Shown piece by piece: positions 9,958-19,551 of a stretch of 64,000 nt of DNA. This DNA comes from Thalassospira profundimaris. GTDB lineage: Bacteria > Pseudomonadota > Alphaproteobacteria > Rhodospirillales > Thalassospiraceae. The notes beneath the pieces are model-generated. The model ran no database searches and was not told the DNA's origin. It worked only from the letters and a program-made list of their open reading frames with translations. Positions within the stretch are counted from its first letter, which is position 1; each line of letters starts with the position of its first letter. The stretch is from positions 1 to 64,000 of the forward strand of contig NZ_JPWF01000013.1 in the NCBI RefSeq assembly GCF_003326675.1, in the 5' to 3' direction. Both the position numbers and the translations under genes were made by a program.

Positions 9958-10113
9958 TGTCGGCTGGGACATGCGTTCAAAAACAACTTCCCCGTCGGAT
10001 AAAAGGTTTGATTCCCGAACTGTCAGGACAAGTGCCGCAAGGCACAGCCCGCCACCGGCCAACATCATCATCCGCCCAAGGAACTGTGTCTTCCTGCCGC
10101 GATAAACGGGCAT
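9778..10113 (-). CDS. Small single-pass membrane protein after the efflux operon (hypothetical)
   Basis: The predicted 111-aa protein has a basic N-terminus, one hydrophobic helix at about residues 11-30 and a Pro/Asp-rich tail. A ribosome-binding-site-like AAAGG precedes the ATG, and the gene starts 24 nt after the outer-membrane factor stop, so it may be the fourth cistron of the macAB operon. It runs antiparallel into the last 180 nt of the dehydratase gene, which raises the chance that one 3' end is not truly coding. Function unknown. Confidence 0.4.
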   Translation of the reverse strand: MPVYRGRKTQFLGRMMMLAGGGLCLAALVLTVRESNLLSDGEVVFERMSQPTSPPGLDCTAVNCPWDDAARRISDRIEDITRRDITLPGLHPPQPPFEEFDPFFDPPWIGG

Positions 10114-10137
10114 GTCGTGACCTTTCAATTTATGCGA

Positions 10138-11604
10138 TCAGGTCGAACTGACCTGATCCCCTGATGACGGATCGGAAAGGCTTGCCCGGGTCGTGGCATC
10201 ACCGCCAAGTGCCTGATATAGCGTGATCAAATTGGTGATGCGATCAAGCTGGTTTTCGATCACGGTTTCTTCGGTGGTACGACGGTTCTCCTGTGCATCA
10301 AGCCAGTCCTGCATCGCAACTGCACCGGAACGGAAACGGCTTTCATAGATGCCCTCGGCATTGCGGGACGCCTCAAGGGCTGCTTCAAGGCGTTCGGCCC
10401 GGCGATCATAATTGGTGCGCGCCGACAGGGCATTTTCCACATCCGCCATCGCCTGATAGGTGGTCTGACGGAATTCCACGATGGCCTGTTCATATTCGGC
10501 TTCGGATACTTTGATGTTCAATTGCCCCTCGTTCCAGTTCAGGAAAGGTAACGCAAGGCTGGCACCAAGAGTTCCAATCGGATTGGATAAAAGATTGCGC
10601 AACTGATCACTGCTTGATCCCAGCGTGCCGGTCAGGCTGATGGTCGGAAGCAAACTGGTCTTTACCGAATTCAGATCCTCGACACTTTCGCGAAGACGCA
10701 GTTCCGCGGCCCGAACATCTGGACGACGTTCCAGAAGGTCTGCGGGCAATCCTTCCGGGATGGCGGGCAAAAGCCCGGCCGGAAGGGTGCGGCGCGCAAT
10801 TTCGATATCAGATGGCGGCTGATTGAACAGGATCGAAAGGGCGTTTTTGGCCTCGGTCAGGTTTTGTTCAACTGCGGCATATGCCGCACGCTGATTTTCA
10901 AGGTTGCTGCGTGCTTCGTTGACTTCAAGGGATGATGTCGAACCCGACGCATATTGCACATCGACCAGATCAAGGGTCTGTTGGGCATAGTCGATGCTGG
11001 CCTGTGCGATATCCAGACGCTGTTGGTAATATACCACTTGCCAGTAAAGGGTCGCCGTGGTTCCGATCAGGGAAAGGGCCGTGCTTTCGCGATCTTCAAG
11101 GGTGGCAAGGGCTTCCCACCGGGCAGCATCAAGGTCATGACCAAGCTTGCCCCACAGATCAAGCTCGTAACTGATCCCGGCATCAAGGCCATAGCTTCGC
11201 GTGATATCGCCATTGCTGCGATTATCTTCGCTGTCAAACTGACGCGATGTGGATGCATCCCCGCCTGCAGACAGATCGGGATACAGCGCATCTTCGGCCA
11301 GTCCGGCAGTCAATTGTGCCTGACGGACCTTGATGGTTGCCGCGGCAAGGTCGTTATTGGTTTCAAGCGCGATGGCAATCAGTTGATTAAGCTGATCATC
11401 GTCAAAGTTCTTCCACCATCCGGTCCGGGCAAGGATTTCGGCACTGGTTTTCGCATCATCACTGATTTCAACGCTGCTTGTCGCAACACCCCAGTTTCCG
11501 GGCATCGCCATATCCGGGCGGCCATAGGTCACCTCGGTCAGGCTCGAACATCCGGCAAGCACCAGCATGGAAAGGATGGTTCCGGTTTTCAGAATGTTTT
11601 TCAT
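10138..11604 (-). CDS. NodT/TolC-family outer-membrane efflux lipoprotein
   Basis: The 488-aa protein has a lipoprotein signal peptide (MKNILK, hydrophobic core, lipobox LAGC with Cys19) and two OEP repeats with long helices. Typical sequences are LERRPDVRAAELRLRES and SLALPFLNWNEG. It should form the trimeric exit duct for the MacA-MacB pump encoded just upstream on the same strand (15-nt gap). Export substrate is unknown. Confidence 0.88.
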   Translation of the reverse strand: MKNILKTGTILSMLVLAGCSSLTEVTYGRPDMAMPGNWGVATSSVEISDDAKTSAEILARTGWWKNFDDDQLNQLIAIALETNNDLAAATIKVRQAQLTAGLAEDALYPDLSAGGDASTSRQFDSEDNRSNGDITRSYGLDAGISYELDLWGKLGHDLDAARWEALATLEDRESTALSLIGTTATLYWQVVYYQQRLDIAQASIDYAQQTLDLVDVQYASGSTSSLEVNEARSNLENQRAAYAAVEQNLTEAKNALSILFNQPPSDIEIARRTLPAGLLPAIPEGLPADLLERRPDVRAAELRLRESVEDLNSVKTSLLPTISLTGTLGSSSDQLRNLLSNPIGTLGASLALPFLNWNEGQLNIKVSEAEYEQAIVEFRQTTYQAMADVENALSARTNYDRRAERLEAALEASRNAEGIYESRFRSGAVAMQDWLDAQENRRTTEETVIENQLDRITNLITLYQALGGDATTRASLSDPSSGDQVSST

Positions 11605-11619
11605 TTTCTTTGTTCTTTC

Positions 11620-13617
11620 CTAGTCACGTGACAATGCATCGACGGGATCAAGACGCGCGGCATTACGCGCAGGCAAAAAGCCGAATGTGATGCCGATCAA
11701 TGTCGCGCAGGCAAAGGCACCGATGATCGAAGTCGGCGAGTAAACCATCGAAAAGCTGCTGCCGATCAGGTCGAACACCTCGCCAATCGCAAGCGCACCT
11801 AGAACGCCAAGGCCACCACCCAGAATGCAAACCAGAACCGCCTCGATCAGGAACTGGCGCAGGATATCGCTTTGCCGTGCACCGACGGCCATGCGGACCC
11901 CGATTTCACCGGTACGTTCGGTGACGGATACCAGCATGATATTCATCACCCCGATGCCACCAACGATCAGCGAAATCACCGCAATCGAAGAAATCAGAAG
12001 CGTCATGGTGCTTGTGGTTTTCTCGACCGTCTGACGGATGCTGTCGCTGTTGATGGTAAAGAAATCCTTGGTGCCGTGACGCTGGGTCAAAAGTTCGGTG
12101 ATCTGCTTTTCGGCAAGGGCCGGTTCAACATTGTCGGCCACGCGAACCGTGATGCTGCTCAGATAGGTTTGGCCAAGAATGCGGGTCAAAGCCGTGCTGT
12201 GTGGAACCCAGATATTCAGGCTGTCCTGATTGCCAAATGTGCTGGTTTTCGGGGCCGTGACACCAATGATCTGAACCGGAACCGACCCCAGAAGAATGAC
12301 TTCACCCACCGGGTCTTCGCCGTCCGAAAACAGTTTCTGAACCGTGTTGTCGTCAATGATGGCGACCTGGGCGCGTTTGGAGATTGCGCTTTGATCAAAC
12401 CAGTTGCCTTCGGCCATTTCATATCCGCGCACCCGGTAATAGTCGGTGCCAACGCCGGTGACATTGCCATTGACCTCGATGTTGCGATAACGCAGGGCGA
12501 CCGTGCTTGAAACCCGCGGCGTGACACTGTCGACATAATACTGGCTGGACAATATTTCGGCATCGCCCGCGGTCAGGGTTCTGATCTGATCGGCGTCGCG
12601 ATCTCCGAAATCCTTGCCGCGATTGATATCGATCGTGCTGGTACCAATCGAACTGATATCCGAAAGAATGCGTTCCTGTGATCCGGTGCCAAGGGCCACG
12701 ACCGATACCACCGATGCAATACCGATAATGATCCCCAGCATGGTCAGGAATGTGCGCAGGCGATGGGCATTCATCGCAATCAGCGACATTCTGAATGCTT
12801 CGCCAAACCGGCTGAGTTGTGACAGAAAACCGGCTGCCTTTTGTCCGATGGCGTCAATCGATGCAGTGGTGTTAATTCGGTCTGCCTTGGTACCAATGCG
12901 CTCGTCACGGATAATTTCACCGTCGCGGATTTCAATGATGCGTTCGGCATGGGCGGCAACGTCATGGTCGTGTGTGACCAGAATAACGGTATGTCCGTCG
13001 CGATGAAGATCACGCAACAGATCAAGGGTCTGTTTGCCGCTTTGGGTATCAAGCGCACCTGTCGGTTCATCAGCAAGGATGACATCCCCGCCATTCATAA
13101 GCGCCCGCGCAATACTGACACGTTGCTGCTGACCACCCGATAGCTGGCTGGGGCGGTGGTGAATGCGTTCGCCCAATCCGACACGGGTCAGTATATCTGT
13201 TGCGCGCTTGGCGCGTTCTTCGGTATCGGCCCCGGCATAGATTGCCGGCACCTCGACATTGCCAAGGGCGGTCAAATCCGAAAGCAGATGATAACGCTGA
13301 AAGATAAATCCGAAATATTCCCGGCGCAGGGCGGCCAGTTCATCAGGTTCAAGATCACCGGTCAGTCGGCCATTGATACGATATTCCCCCTCTGTCGGGC
13401 GATCCAGACAGCCAAGAATATTCATCAATGTCGATTTGCCCGATCCCGATGCGCCAATGATCGCGACCATTTCGCCGCGCTCAATGGTCAGGTTAACGCC
13501 CTTCAGCACAGCGATCTGTTCATCGCCTGCCGGATAGTGCCGCCACAGATTGCGGATTTCGATCAGCGGTGCGCCTGTCGTCATCTGATTGCCATTGGTC
13601 ATGTTTTCATCACGCAT
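11620..13617 (-). CDS. macB: MacB-type ABC transporter (ATPase plus permease)
   Basis: The 665-aa protein fuses an N-terminal ATPase to a FtsX-like permease. The ATPase shows Walker [10 protein letters not shown] (55-63), signature LSGGQQQRV and Walker [12 protein letters not shown]. Membrane segments flank a large periplasmic domain, with one at about 280-305 and three near the C-terminus including [28 protein letters not shown]. This is MacB architecture: a mechanotransmission transporter working with a periplasmic adaptor and an outer-membrane factor. It starts 2 nt after the macA stop, implying translational coupling. Confidence 0.92.
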   Translation of the reverse strand: MRDENMTNGNQMTTGAPLIEIRNLWRHYPAGDEQIAVLKGVNLTIERGEMVAIIGASGSGKSTLMNILGCLDRPTEGEYRINGRLTGDLEPDELAALRREYFGFIFQRYHLLSDLTALGNVEVPAIYAGADTEERAKRATDILTRVGLGERIHHRPSQLSGGQQQRVSIARALMNGGDVILADEPTGALDTQSGKQTLDLLRDLHRDGHTVILVTHDHDVAAHAERIIEIRDGEIIRDERIGTKADRINTTASIDAIGQKAAGFLSQLSRFGEAFRMSLIAMNAHRLRTFLTMLGIIIGIASVVSVVALGTGSQERILSDISSIGTSTIDINRGKDFGDRDADQIRTLTAGDAEILSSQYYVDSVTPRVSSTVALRYRNIEVNGNVTGVGTDYYRVRGYEMAEGNWFDQSAISKRAQVAIIDDNTVQKLFSDGEDPVGEVILLGSVPVQIIGVTAPKTSTFGNQDSLNIWVPHSTALTRILGQTYLSSITVRVADNVEPALAEKQITELLTQRHGTKDFFTINSDSIRQTVEKTTSTMTLLISSIAVISLIVGGIGVMNIMLVSVTERTGEIGVRMAVGARQSDILRQFLIEAVLVCILGGGLGVLGALAIGEVFDLIGSSFSMVYSPTSIIGAFACATLIGITFGFLPARNAARLDPVDALSRD

Positions 13618-13619
13618 GA

Positions 13620-14810
13620 TCAGAACATCCCGCCCGGAGGACCCCGGCGCACGCTTGTTGTGGTTTGCGCATCCGCGCTGCTTGTCATACCAACGACAAT
13701 CTCGTCATCGGCATTCAGGCCACTGGTGATTTCGGCATTGATATTTGTGTTCAGCCCAACCGTGACCGACCGTGGTTCGGGTTTGCCATCCGCATTGATG
13801 ACATCAAGGAAATAGGTTCCTTCCGGTGTCGGCCCGTTCAGTGAGGCAGAGGGCACAATCAATGCATTTTCGGCCTGATCCAGAACAATGGTGACCTCGG
13901 CGGTCATCCATAACCGCAACAGGCGGTCGGGGTTCTGCACGTCAAACAGGGCGTTGTAATAAACCGCTTCGTCGTCGGTATTTTCGTCATCATCCTCGAT
14001 CCCGGTCGGGGCCGGTTCGATGGCGCGAAGCGTGCTTTGATAAACGGTGCTGGCATCGCCCAGAACCGTGAAAGTAACCGGAAGACCTTCCTTGATATGG
14101 ATGATGTCGGCTTCGGATACTTCGGCCTTGATGGTGACCGTATCAAGTTTGGCCAGCTTGATGATGGTCGGGGTTGATTGCGATGCATTGACGGTCTGGC
14201 CTTCCTTGACCGGCATGGCGACAACGGTGCCATCCATCGGGGCGGTAATCTTGGTATAGCCAAGGTCGATGCGGGCGGTATCAACCGCGATTTCGGCCTG
14301 TGCGATTTGCGCATTCAGGGCATCAATATCGGCCTTGGCAATCGCAAGGGTCGCCTCGGCGGCCTCGAAATCTTCCTGCGGGGATGCATCAAGGGCGCGC
14401 ATTTTCTTTTGGCGGGCAAAATCAAGTTCGGCCTGCTTTAAGGTCGCCTTCTGGGCGGCAAGTTGTGCCTTGATATTGGCAAGCGATGCCTCGGCTTCGC
14501 GAAGATCGTTTTGCTGGGTTGATGGATCAATCTCGGCAATCAGGTCACCTTCATGGATTTGATCGCCCAACTCGACATGCAGGGCCGTGATCTGACCGGA
14601 AACCTGTGCGCCAACACTGACCAGTTTGGATGCGCTTACCGTGCCGGTGGCAAGAACCGTATCGGCAATCGTGCCGACACGGGGCTTGGCCGTGACAAAG
14701 GTTGTCTCGGCACTGCTGGGGAACAGATAGGCCTGTAATCCCCACGCAGCACCAACAAGTACAACAATTGCAATCACTGTGTTGCGGATACGTTTTCCGG
14801 TTTTTCTCAT
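13620..14810 (-). CDS. macA: MacA-like periplasmic adaptor (membrane fusion protein)
   Basis: The 396-aa protein has one N-terminal membrane anchor (about residues 9-28). A barrel-sandwich/lipoyl half ([19 protein letters not shown]), a long alpha-helical hairpin rich in Ala/Glu/Lys, the second half-motif [14 protein letters not shown] and a beta-barrel domain follow. It should couple MacB to the NodT-like channel. The ATG at 14810, directly before [10 protein letters not shown], is chosen over an upstream extension with low-quality sequence. The 235-nt gap to the divergent response regulator gene holds both promoters. Confidence 0.9.
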   Translation of the reverse strand: MRKTGKRIRNTVIAIVVLVGAAWGLQAYLFPSSAETTFVTAKPRVGTIADTVLATGTVSASKLVSVGAQVSGQITALHVELGDQIHEGDLIAEIDPSTQQNDLREAEASLANIKAQLAAQKATLKQAELDFARQKKMRALDASPQEDFEAAEATLAIAKADIDALNAQIAQAEIAVDTARIDLGYTKITAPMDGTVVAMPVKEGQTVNASQSTPTIIKLAKLDTVTIKAEVSEADIIHIKEGLPVTFTVLGDASTVYQSTLRAIEPAPTGIEDDDENTDDEAVYYNALFDVQNPDRLLRLWMTAEVTIVLDQAENALIVPSASLNGPTPEGTYFLDVINADGKPEPRSVTVGLNTNINAEITSGLNADDEIVVGMTSSADAQTTTSVRRGPPGGMF

Positions 14811-15045
14811 TGGGCATTCATCCTGAAATAGGTCAGTGGCGCGATATGCGCAGTCCTGATGAAAAACAGATAACAAGCCGGGGGCACCTTGTGGGTGAGG
14901 GGGACGAAAATGATGTGTAAGGAATGTGTAAAGACGGGCGCGTGCCCCTTTTAACCGGCGCATTCATGAGTAAAATGGCATCATAAACATCGCCTGATCC
15001 CGTTCACGCCGCCCGCATTGCCCGGCCAAGGAAAGACGCAAACGA

Positions 15046-15756
15046 TTGACCCGAATATTGCTTGTTGATGATGACGCCGAACTTGGTGCCATGCTTGCCG
15101 AATATCTCGACGGCGAGGGCTTTAACGTCTCCCAGGCCTATAACGGCAAGGAAGGATTGGCGCGCGCCCTTGAAGGCGGCTATGCCGTGATCCTGCTTGA
15201 TATCATGATGCCCGGCATGGGCGGGATTGATGTCCTGCGTGAATTACGTGGCAAAAGCCGGGTGCCGGTGATCATGCTGACCGCCAAGGGCGATGATGTT
15301 GATCGGGTGATCGGGCTTGAACTGGGTGCGGATGACTATATCCCCAAACCCTATTATCCGCGTGAACTGGTTGCCCGTATCCGCGCTGTTTTGCGCCGGG
15401 CCGAACCGGTGGCGGTTGATGGTGCAAATCCGTCCGAAACCGATCCGGCGGACGAGCTTTTGCTTGGTAAGTTGAAACTCAAAACCGCAAGCCGGGTGGC
15501 AAGTCATGACGGCACCGTGCTTGATCTGACCGTGTCGGAATTCAATCTGCTTGAAGTTCTGATGCGCGCAGGCGAACGCGCACTTTCCAAGGATGAACTG
15601 TCGCGCAAGGTGCTTGGCCGTCCGCGCGAAGTTTATGATCGTTCGATTGATGTGCATATGAGCAACCTGCGCCAGAAACTGCAATCGGTCAGTGGGGATG
15701 CCGCTATGATCGAAACCGTGCGTGGCTTTGGCTATCGTTTAAGGCAGGACACATGA
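15046..15756 (+). CDS. OmpR-family response regulator
   Basis: The 236-aa protein has a receiver domain with acidic pocket D8-D10, phospho-acceptor Asp52 (LLDIMMPG) and the conserved Lys in MLTAKGDD. A C-terminal winged-helix domain carries TVSEFNLLEVLM and VRGFGYRL. Start is TTG with AAGGAAA about 11 nt upstream. It overlaps the kinase gene by 4 nt (ATGA). Divergent arrangement with the macAB operon suggests it regulates that pump, probably in an envelope-stress role like CpxR; this is inference. Confidence 0.9.
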   Translation: MTRILLVDDDAELGAMLAEYLDGEGFNVSQAYNGKEGLARALEGGYAVILLDIMMPGMGGIDVLRELRGKSRVPVIMLTAKGDDVDRVIGLELGADDYIPKPYYPRELVARIRAVLRRAEPVAVDGANPSETDPADELLLGKLKLKTASRVASHDGTVLDLTVSEFNLLEVLMRAGERALSKDELSRKVLGRPREVYDRSIDVHMSNLRQKLQSVSGDAAMIETVRGFGYRLRQDT

Positions 15757-17132
15757 AAAGCCGCTTGTTCTGGAAAATCCTGATCGGGTTTATTGTAACC
15801 TTTACCGGTATCTCGTTCGGGGTCTGGTCGCTGCTGATGTTATATGGCGGGCCGCCCGAGCCTTTCCATATCGGGTATCTCAAACGAACCGCACCGGGAT
15901 ATCTGCACACAGCCGCCGAGGTTGCAAAGCATGGCGGGGTTGAGGCCCTTGATGCCACCATTTCCCATTGGCCCAAGGATGAACGCGGGCGTTTGATCAT
16001 TGAAACCGGCGATGATGTTGCGCCGATCCCTGATCTTGCCCGGATGCGCCCCGATACGGCATCTCCCGGCTGGTTTAGCGCGCTTAAGGATAATCCGGCA
16101 TTTGAACAGGTGGTCACGGGACCAGCGGGCGAAAACATTCATCTGATTTTTGATGTCAGTGACGTGATTGCCGAAATCCCGCAACGTTCCCGCTGGACCG
16201 TGCCCAATCCTCTGATCATTATTGGCGGTATCGGTGCACTGCTTTTCAGCGGGGTTCTGGCCTGGTATCTGACCCGTCCGATCCTGAAAATAAGCACCGG
16301 CTTCGAAGAACTTTCGCAAGGCAATCTTGACTATCGGCTGGGCAAAACCATCGGGCGGCGGCGCGATGAAATTGCCGATCTGGCCCGTGACTTTGATGTG
16401 ATGGCCGAACGGCTGCAACGCCTTGTCGCCGCACGTGACAGGTTGCTTAATGATGTTTCGCACGAATTACGATCGCCACTTGCGCGGATGCAGCTTGCCG
16501 TCGGGCTGGCGCGCCAGTCGGCGGCAAAAAGTGCAACGTCACTTGACCGGATCGAAAAGGAAGCCGTGCGGCTTGATGAACTGGTCGGGGAACTTCTGAC
16601 CCTGTCGCGGGTCGAAAGCGGTGCCGCCCAACAGCAATCATGGATCGATCTTGATCACTTGCTGGGGCGTGTTGTCGGGGATGCCCGGTTCGAGGCCGAG
16701 GCAACCGGCGTTGTCGTTGATGCCGATTTCGGAACACAAAAGGCAGTCCTTGATGGTGCTGTCCCGGTTCTAAGCGGAAGTCCCGAACTTCTGCGTCGTG
16801 CCTTTGAAAATGTTGTGCGCAATGCCCTGCGTCATTCGGCCGAGGGGCAGGTGGTGAAAATCACCGCCGAGGATGACCGTGATCATCATCGCTTCCGCAT
16901 CGAGATCAGTGACCAAGGACCCGGGATTGAAGACGCCAAGCTTGATGATCTGTTCGAACCCTTCGTGCGCGGCGAAGCCAATGCCTGGGGCGGTGGTTTT
17001 GGCCTTGGCCTGTCGATTGCCCAACGCGCCATTCGTGCCCATGGCGGTGATATCAAAATCGGCAACCGCATTGAAGGCGGACTTATGGTGACGATTATCC
17101 TGCCCTATCAATTGCGCCAGACGGACGCCTGA
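15753..17132 (+). CDS. Membrane sensor histidine kinase (CpxA/RstB type)
   Basis: The 459-aa kinase has a first membrane helix at about residues 6-30, a periplasmic sensor segment of about 120 residues, and a second helix near 155-175. A HAMP domain follows, then the phospho-acceptor His near residue 237 in NDVSHELRSPL. The ATPase domain has ENVVRNALRHS, SDQGPGIED and GGGFGLGLSIAQ. It is translationally coupled to the response regulator and followed by a strong bidirectional terminator. Confidence 0.9.
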   Translation: MKSRLFWKILIGFIVTFTGISFGVWSLLMLYGGPPEPFHIGYLKRTAPGYLHTAAEVAKHGGVEALDATISHWPKDERGRLIIETGDDVAPIPDLARMRPDTASPGWFSALKDNPAFEQVVTGPAGENIHLIFDVSDVIAEIPQRSRWTVPNPLIIIGGIGALLFSGVLAWYLTRPILKISTGFEELSQGNLDYRLGKTIGRRRDEIADLARDFDVMAERLQRLVAARDRLLNDVSHELRSPLARMQLAVGLARQSAAKSATSLDRIEKEAVRLDELVGELLTLSRVESGAAQQQSWIDLDHLLGRVVGDARFEAEATGVVVDADFGTQKAVLDGAVPVLSGSPELLRRAFENVVRNALRHSAEGQVVKITAEDDRDHHRFRIEISDQGPGIEDAKLDDLFEPFVRGEANAWGGGFGLGLSIAQRAIRAHGGDIKIGNRIEGGLMVTIILPYQLRQTDA

Positions 17133-17140
17133 TCAAACGC

Positions 17141-17177
17141 AAAACGCCCCGGATTGTGGATGTCCGGGGCGTTTTTT
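17141..17177. terminator. Bidirectional Rho-independent terminator between kinase and purU
   Basis: AAAACGCCCCGGA at 17141-17153 pairs with TCCGGGGCGTTTT at 17163-17175, with a T-run on the plus strand and a T-rich run on the minus strand. It serves both convergent transcripts. Confidence 0.9.
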
Positions 17178-17194
17178 GTGGCGTGTGGTGTGGA

Positions 17195-18079
17195 TTATCC
17201 CATGCGCTCGGACGCATAGCTTCCCGGGCTTGGCGGGAAGACAATCGTGCGATTGCCGTTGATAAAGGATCGGTGGTGAATGTGGGCGTGGACGGCGCGG
17301 GCAAGAACCTGACTTTCAACGTCACGCCCGATCGACACGTAATCGGCCGAATTCTGGGCGTGGGTGATGCGTGCGATATCCTGTTCAATGATCGGGCCTT
17401 CATCAAGGTCGGCGGTCACATAATGCGCCGTCGCCCCGATCAGTTTCACCCCGCGTTCATATGCCTGCCGATAAGGGTTGGCCCCCTTGAAACTTGGCAG
17501 GAATGAATGGTGGATATTGATGATCTTGCCGCTCATTTTCTTGCACAGGCTGTCGGAAAGAACCTGCATGTAACGGGCAAGAACAATCAGCTCGACCTCG
17601 CTGTTTGAAACAATATCCAGAAGCTTTTTCTCGGCTTCGGACTTGGTGTCCTTGGTTACCGGGATATGGTGGAACGGGATGTCGTGATTAACAACAACCT
17701 TTTGATAGTCAAAGTGGTTTGAAACCACGCCGACGATATCAATCGGCAATGCCCCGATCTTCCAGCGATAAAGCAAATCATTCAGGCAATGACCGAACCG
17801 CGACACCATCAGAAGAACCTTCATCTTCTCGGCACTGTCATGGAACTGATAATTCATGCCAAACTGTGTTGCCGGACCGTCAAAGCCACGCGACAGGGTT
17901 TCCTGATCGACGCCGGTTTCGCTGACAAACGCAACCCGCATAAAGAACAGGCCGGTTTCCATATCATCAAACTGCGAGCTGTCGGTAATGTTGCAACCCT
18001 GTTCCGCCAGATAGGTGGAAATGGCGGCAACAACCCCGCGCTGGGAGTCACAGGTGACTGTCAGAACGTAGCTTTTCAT
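17195..18079 (-). CDS. purU: Formyltetrahydrofolate deformylase
   Basis: The 294-aa protein has an N-terminal ACT domain (LTVTCDSQRGVVAAIS) and a formyltransferase-fold hydrolase domain. Family features are the SRFGHCLNDLLYRW segment, HHSFLPSFKGANPYRQAYERG and ATAHYVTADLDEGPIIEQD. It hydrolyses 10-formyl-THF to formate and THF. As last gene of the mgsABC-gmaS transcript it probably regenerates THF loaded with C1 units by the demethylation enzymes and makes formate for NADH production. The E. coli-type purine-balancing role is less likely in this context. Confidence 0.93.
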   Translation of the reverse strand: MKSYVLTVTCDSQRGVVAAISTYLAEQGCNITDSSQFDDMETGLFFMRVAFVSETGVDQETLSRGFDGPATQFGMNYQFHDSAEKMKVLLMVSRFGHCLNDLLYRWKIGALPIDIVGVVSNHFDYQKVVVNHDIPFHHIPVTKDTKSEAEKKLLDIVSNSEVELIVLARYMQVLSDSLCKKMSGKIINIHHSFLPSFKGANPYRQAYERGVKLIGATAHYVTADLDEGPIIEQDIARITHAQNSADYVSIGRDVESQVLARAVHAHIHHRSFINGNRTIVFPPSPGSYASERMG

Positions 18080-18116
18080 CTCGTCTGGCTTTCAAATTTA
18101 CAGTGATTGAAAATAA

Positions 18117-18152
18117 CCCGGCCCCGTCCATCGGGGAATGATTGGGGCCGGG
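18117..18152 (-). terminator. Hairpin between gmaS and purU (terminator or attenuator)
   Basis: CCCGGCCCC at 18117-18125 pairs with GGGGCCGGG at 18144-18152 (9 bp). On the minus strand it is followed by a T-rich TTATTTT. It may end part of the gmaS transcripts and lower purU expression. Confidence 0.55.
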
Positions 18153-18160
18153 CAGAAGCA

Positions 18161-19465
18161 TCAGATATCAAGCGTGTTTTCGCGTTCCCATTGCGAGAAA
18201 TGCGATACGTATGAATTCCATTCTTTTTGCTTGAGCTTGAGGAACGCCTTGGAAAACGCCATGCCAAGTTCGGACTGAAGGGCTTCGTTGCGGCCAAATT
18301 CGCGCAACGCATCCAAAAGGTTCAGTGGCAGACGCGGCGCATCTTTGACCAGATGACCTTCTTCATACATGTCGATGTCATAATGCGTACCGGGATCGGC
18401 GGCATTTGCCATGCCATCAAGACCCGCCGCAATAATGACGGCCTGAAGCAAATAGGGGTTTACCGCCCCGTCAGGAAGTCGCAATTCAAAACGCCCCGGT
18501 CCCGGTACGCGCACCATGTGGGTCCGGTTATTGCCGGTCCAGGTGACCGAGTTCGGTGCCCAGGTCGCGCCCGAAATGGTCCGCGGGGCATTGATGCGTT
18601 TATATGAATTGACCGTCGGGTTGGTGATCGCGGCCATGGCAGAGGCATGGTTCATGATCCCGCCAAGGAAATGCTTGCCCTTGGCCGAAAGACCAAATGG
18701 TGCACCCTTGTCGGAAAAGGCGTTTTCACCGGCTTCGTTCCAGACCGAAACATGGCAATGACACCCGTTTCCGGTTTGCCCGGCAAAGGGTTTGGGCATG
18801 AAGGTCGCCCGCAGGCCATGCTTTTCGGCAATCGATTTGACCATGAATTTAAAGAAGGAATGCTTGTCTGCGGTTTTAAGCGCATCATCGAATTCCCAGT
18901 TCATTTCAAACTGGCCATTGGCGTCTTCATGGTCGTTCTGATAGGCACCCCAGCCCAGTTCCAGCATGTAATCGCAGATTTCCGCGATCACGTCATAACG
19001 GCGCATGACCGCCTGCTGGTCATAACAGGGCTTCTCGGCAGTATCAGCAGCATCGGAAATCGATGCACCGTCTTCACTGATCAGGAAGAATTCGGCCTCG
19101 ACCCCGGTTTTGACATTAAGTCCAAGCTTGGCTGCTTTGGCGATCTGCGCTTTCAAGACACTGCGCGGCGCCTGTTCAAGCGGCTGGCCATCCATCACGC
19201 AATCGGCGGCAACCCAGGCAACCTCGGGCTTCCACGGCAATTGAATGACGGAATCCGGGTCGGGCACCGCAAACATGTCCGGATGTGCCGGGCTAAGATC
19301 AAGCCATGTCGCAAAACCGGCAAATCCCGCACCTTCTTCCTGCATGTCAGCAATCGCCTGGGTGGGAACAAGTTTGGCGCGCTGTCCGCCAAACAGGTCG
19401 GTATAGCTGATCATGAAATACTTTATGCCGCGTTCCCGGGCAAAGACTGATAGATCCTTGGTCAT
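18161..19465 (-). CDS. gmaS: Gamma-glutamylmethylamide synthetase (glutamine synthetase family)
   Basis: The 434-aa protein is a GlnA-superfamily ligase of the short type III/GlnT-like class. Visible are the Mg/ATP-site segments EAEFFLI, NGCHCHVSVWNE, FELRLPDGAVNPYLLQA and the RINAPRTISGATWAP loop. Length and genomic setting beside mgsABC and mgdABCD identify it as GmaS, which joins methylamine to glutamate using ATP rather than assimilating ammonium. AGGGG lies 6 nt before the ATG at 19465. Substrate choice is inferred from context. Confidence 0.9.
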   Translation of the reverse strand: MTKDLSVFARERGIKYFMISYTDLFGGQRAKLVPTQAIADMQEEGAGFAGFATWLDLSPAHPDMFAVPDPDSVIQLPWKPEVAWVAADCVMDGQPLEQAPRSVLKAQIAKAAKLGLNVKTGVEAEFFLISEDGASISDAADTAEKPCYDQQAVMRRYDVIAEICDYMLELGWGAYQNDHEDANGQFEMNWEFDDALKTADKHSFFKFMVKSIAEKHGLRATFMPKPFAGQTGNGCHCHVSVWNEAGENAFSDKGAPFGLSAKGKHFLGGIMNHASAMAAITNPTVNSYKRINAPRTISGATWAPNSVTWTGNNRTHMVRVPGPGRFELRLPDGAVNPYLLQAVIIAAGLDGMANAADPGTHYDIDMYEEGHLVKDAPRLPLNLLDALREFGRNEALQSELGMAFSKAFLKLKQKEWNSYVSHFSQWERENTLDI

Positions 19466-19506
19466 TGAAGTCCCCTGACGAATTTTATGCAGTGCCAACG
19501 GTTATC

Positions 19507-19530
19507 CCGGCGTGCCAAAAGGCACACCGG
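19507..19530 (-). other. Small hairpin between mgsC and gmaS
   Basis: CCGGCGTGCC and GGCACACCGG form a stem with one mismatch around an AAAA loop in the 86-nt gap. No T-run follows on the minus strand. Probably an mRNA stability or processing element. Confidence 0.35.
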
Positions 19531-19551
19531 TTCCGGTGGTGCGTTAATGTT

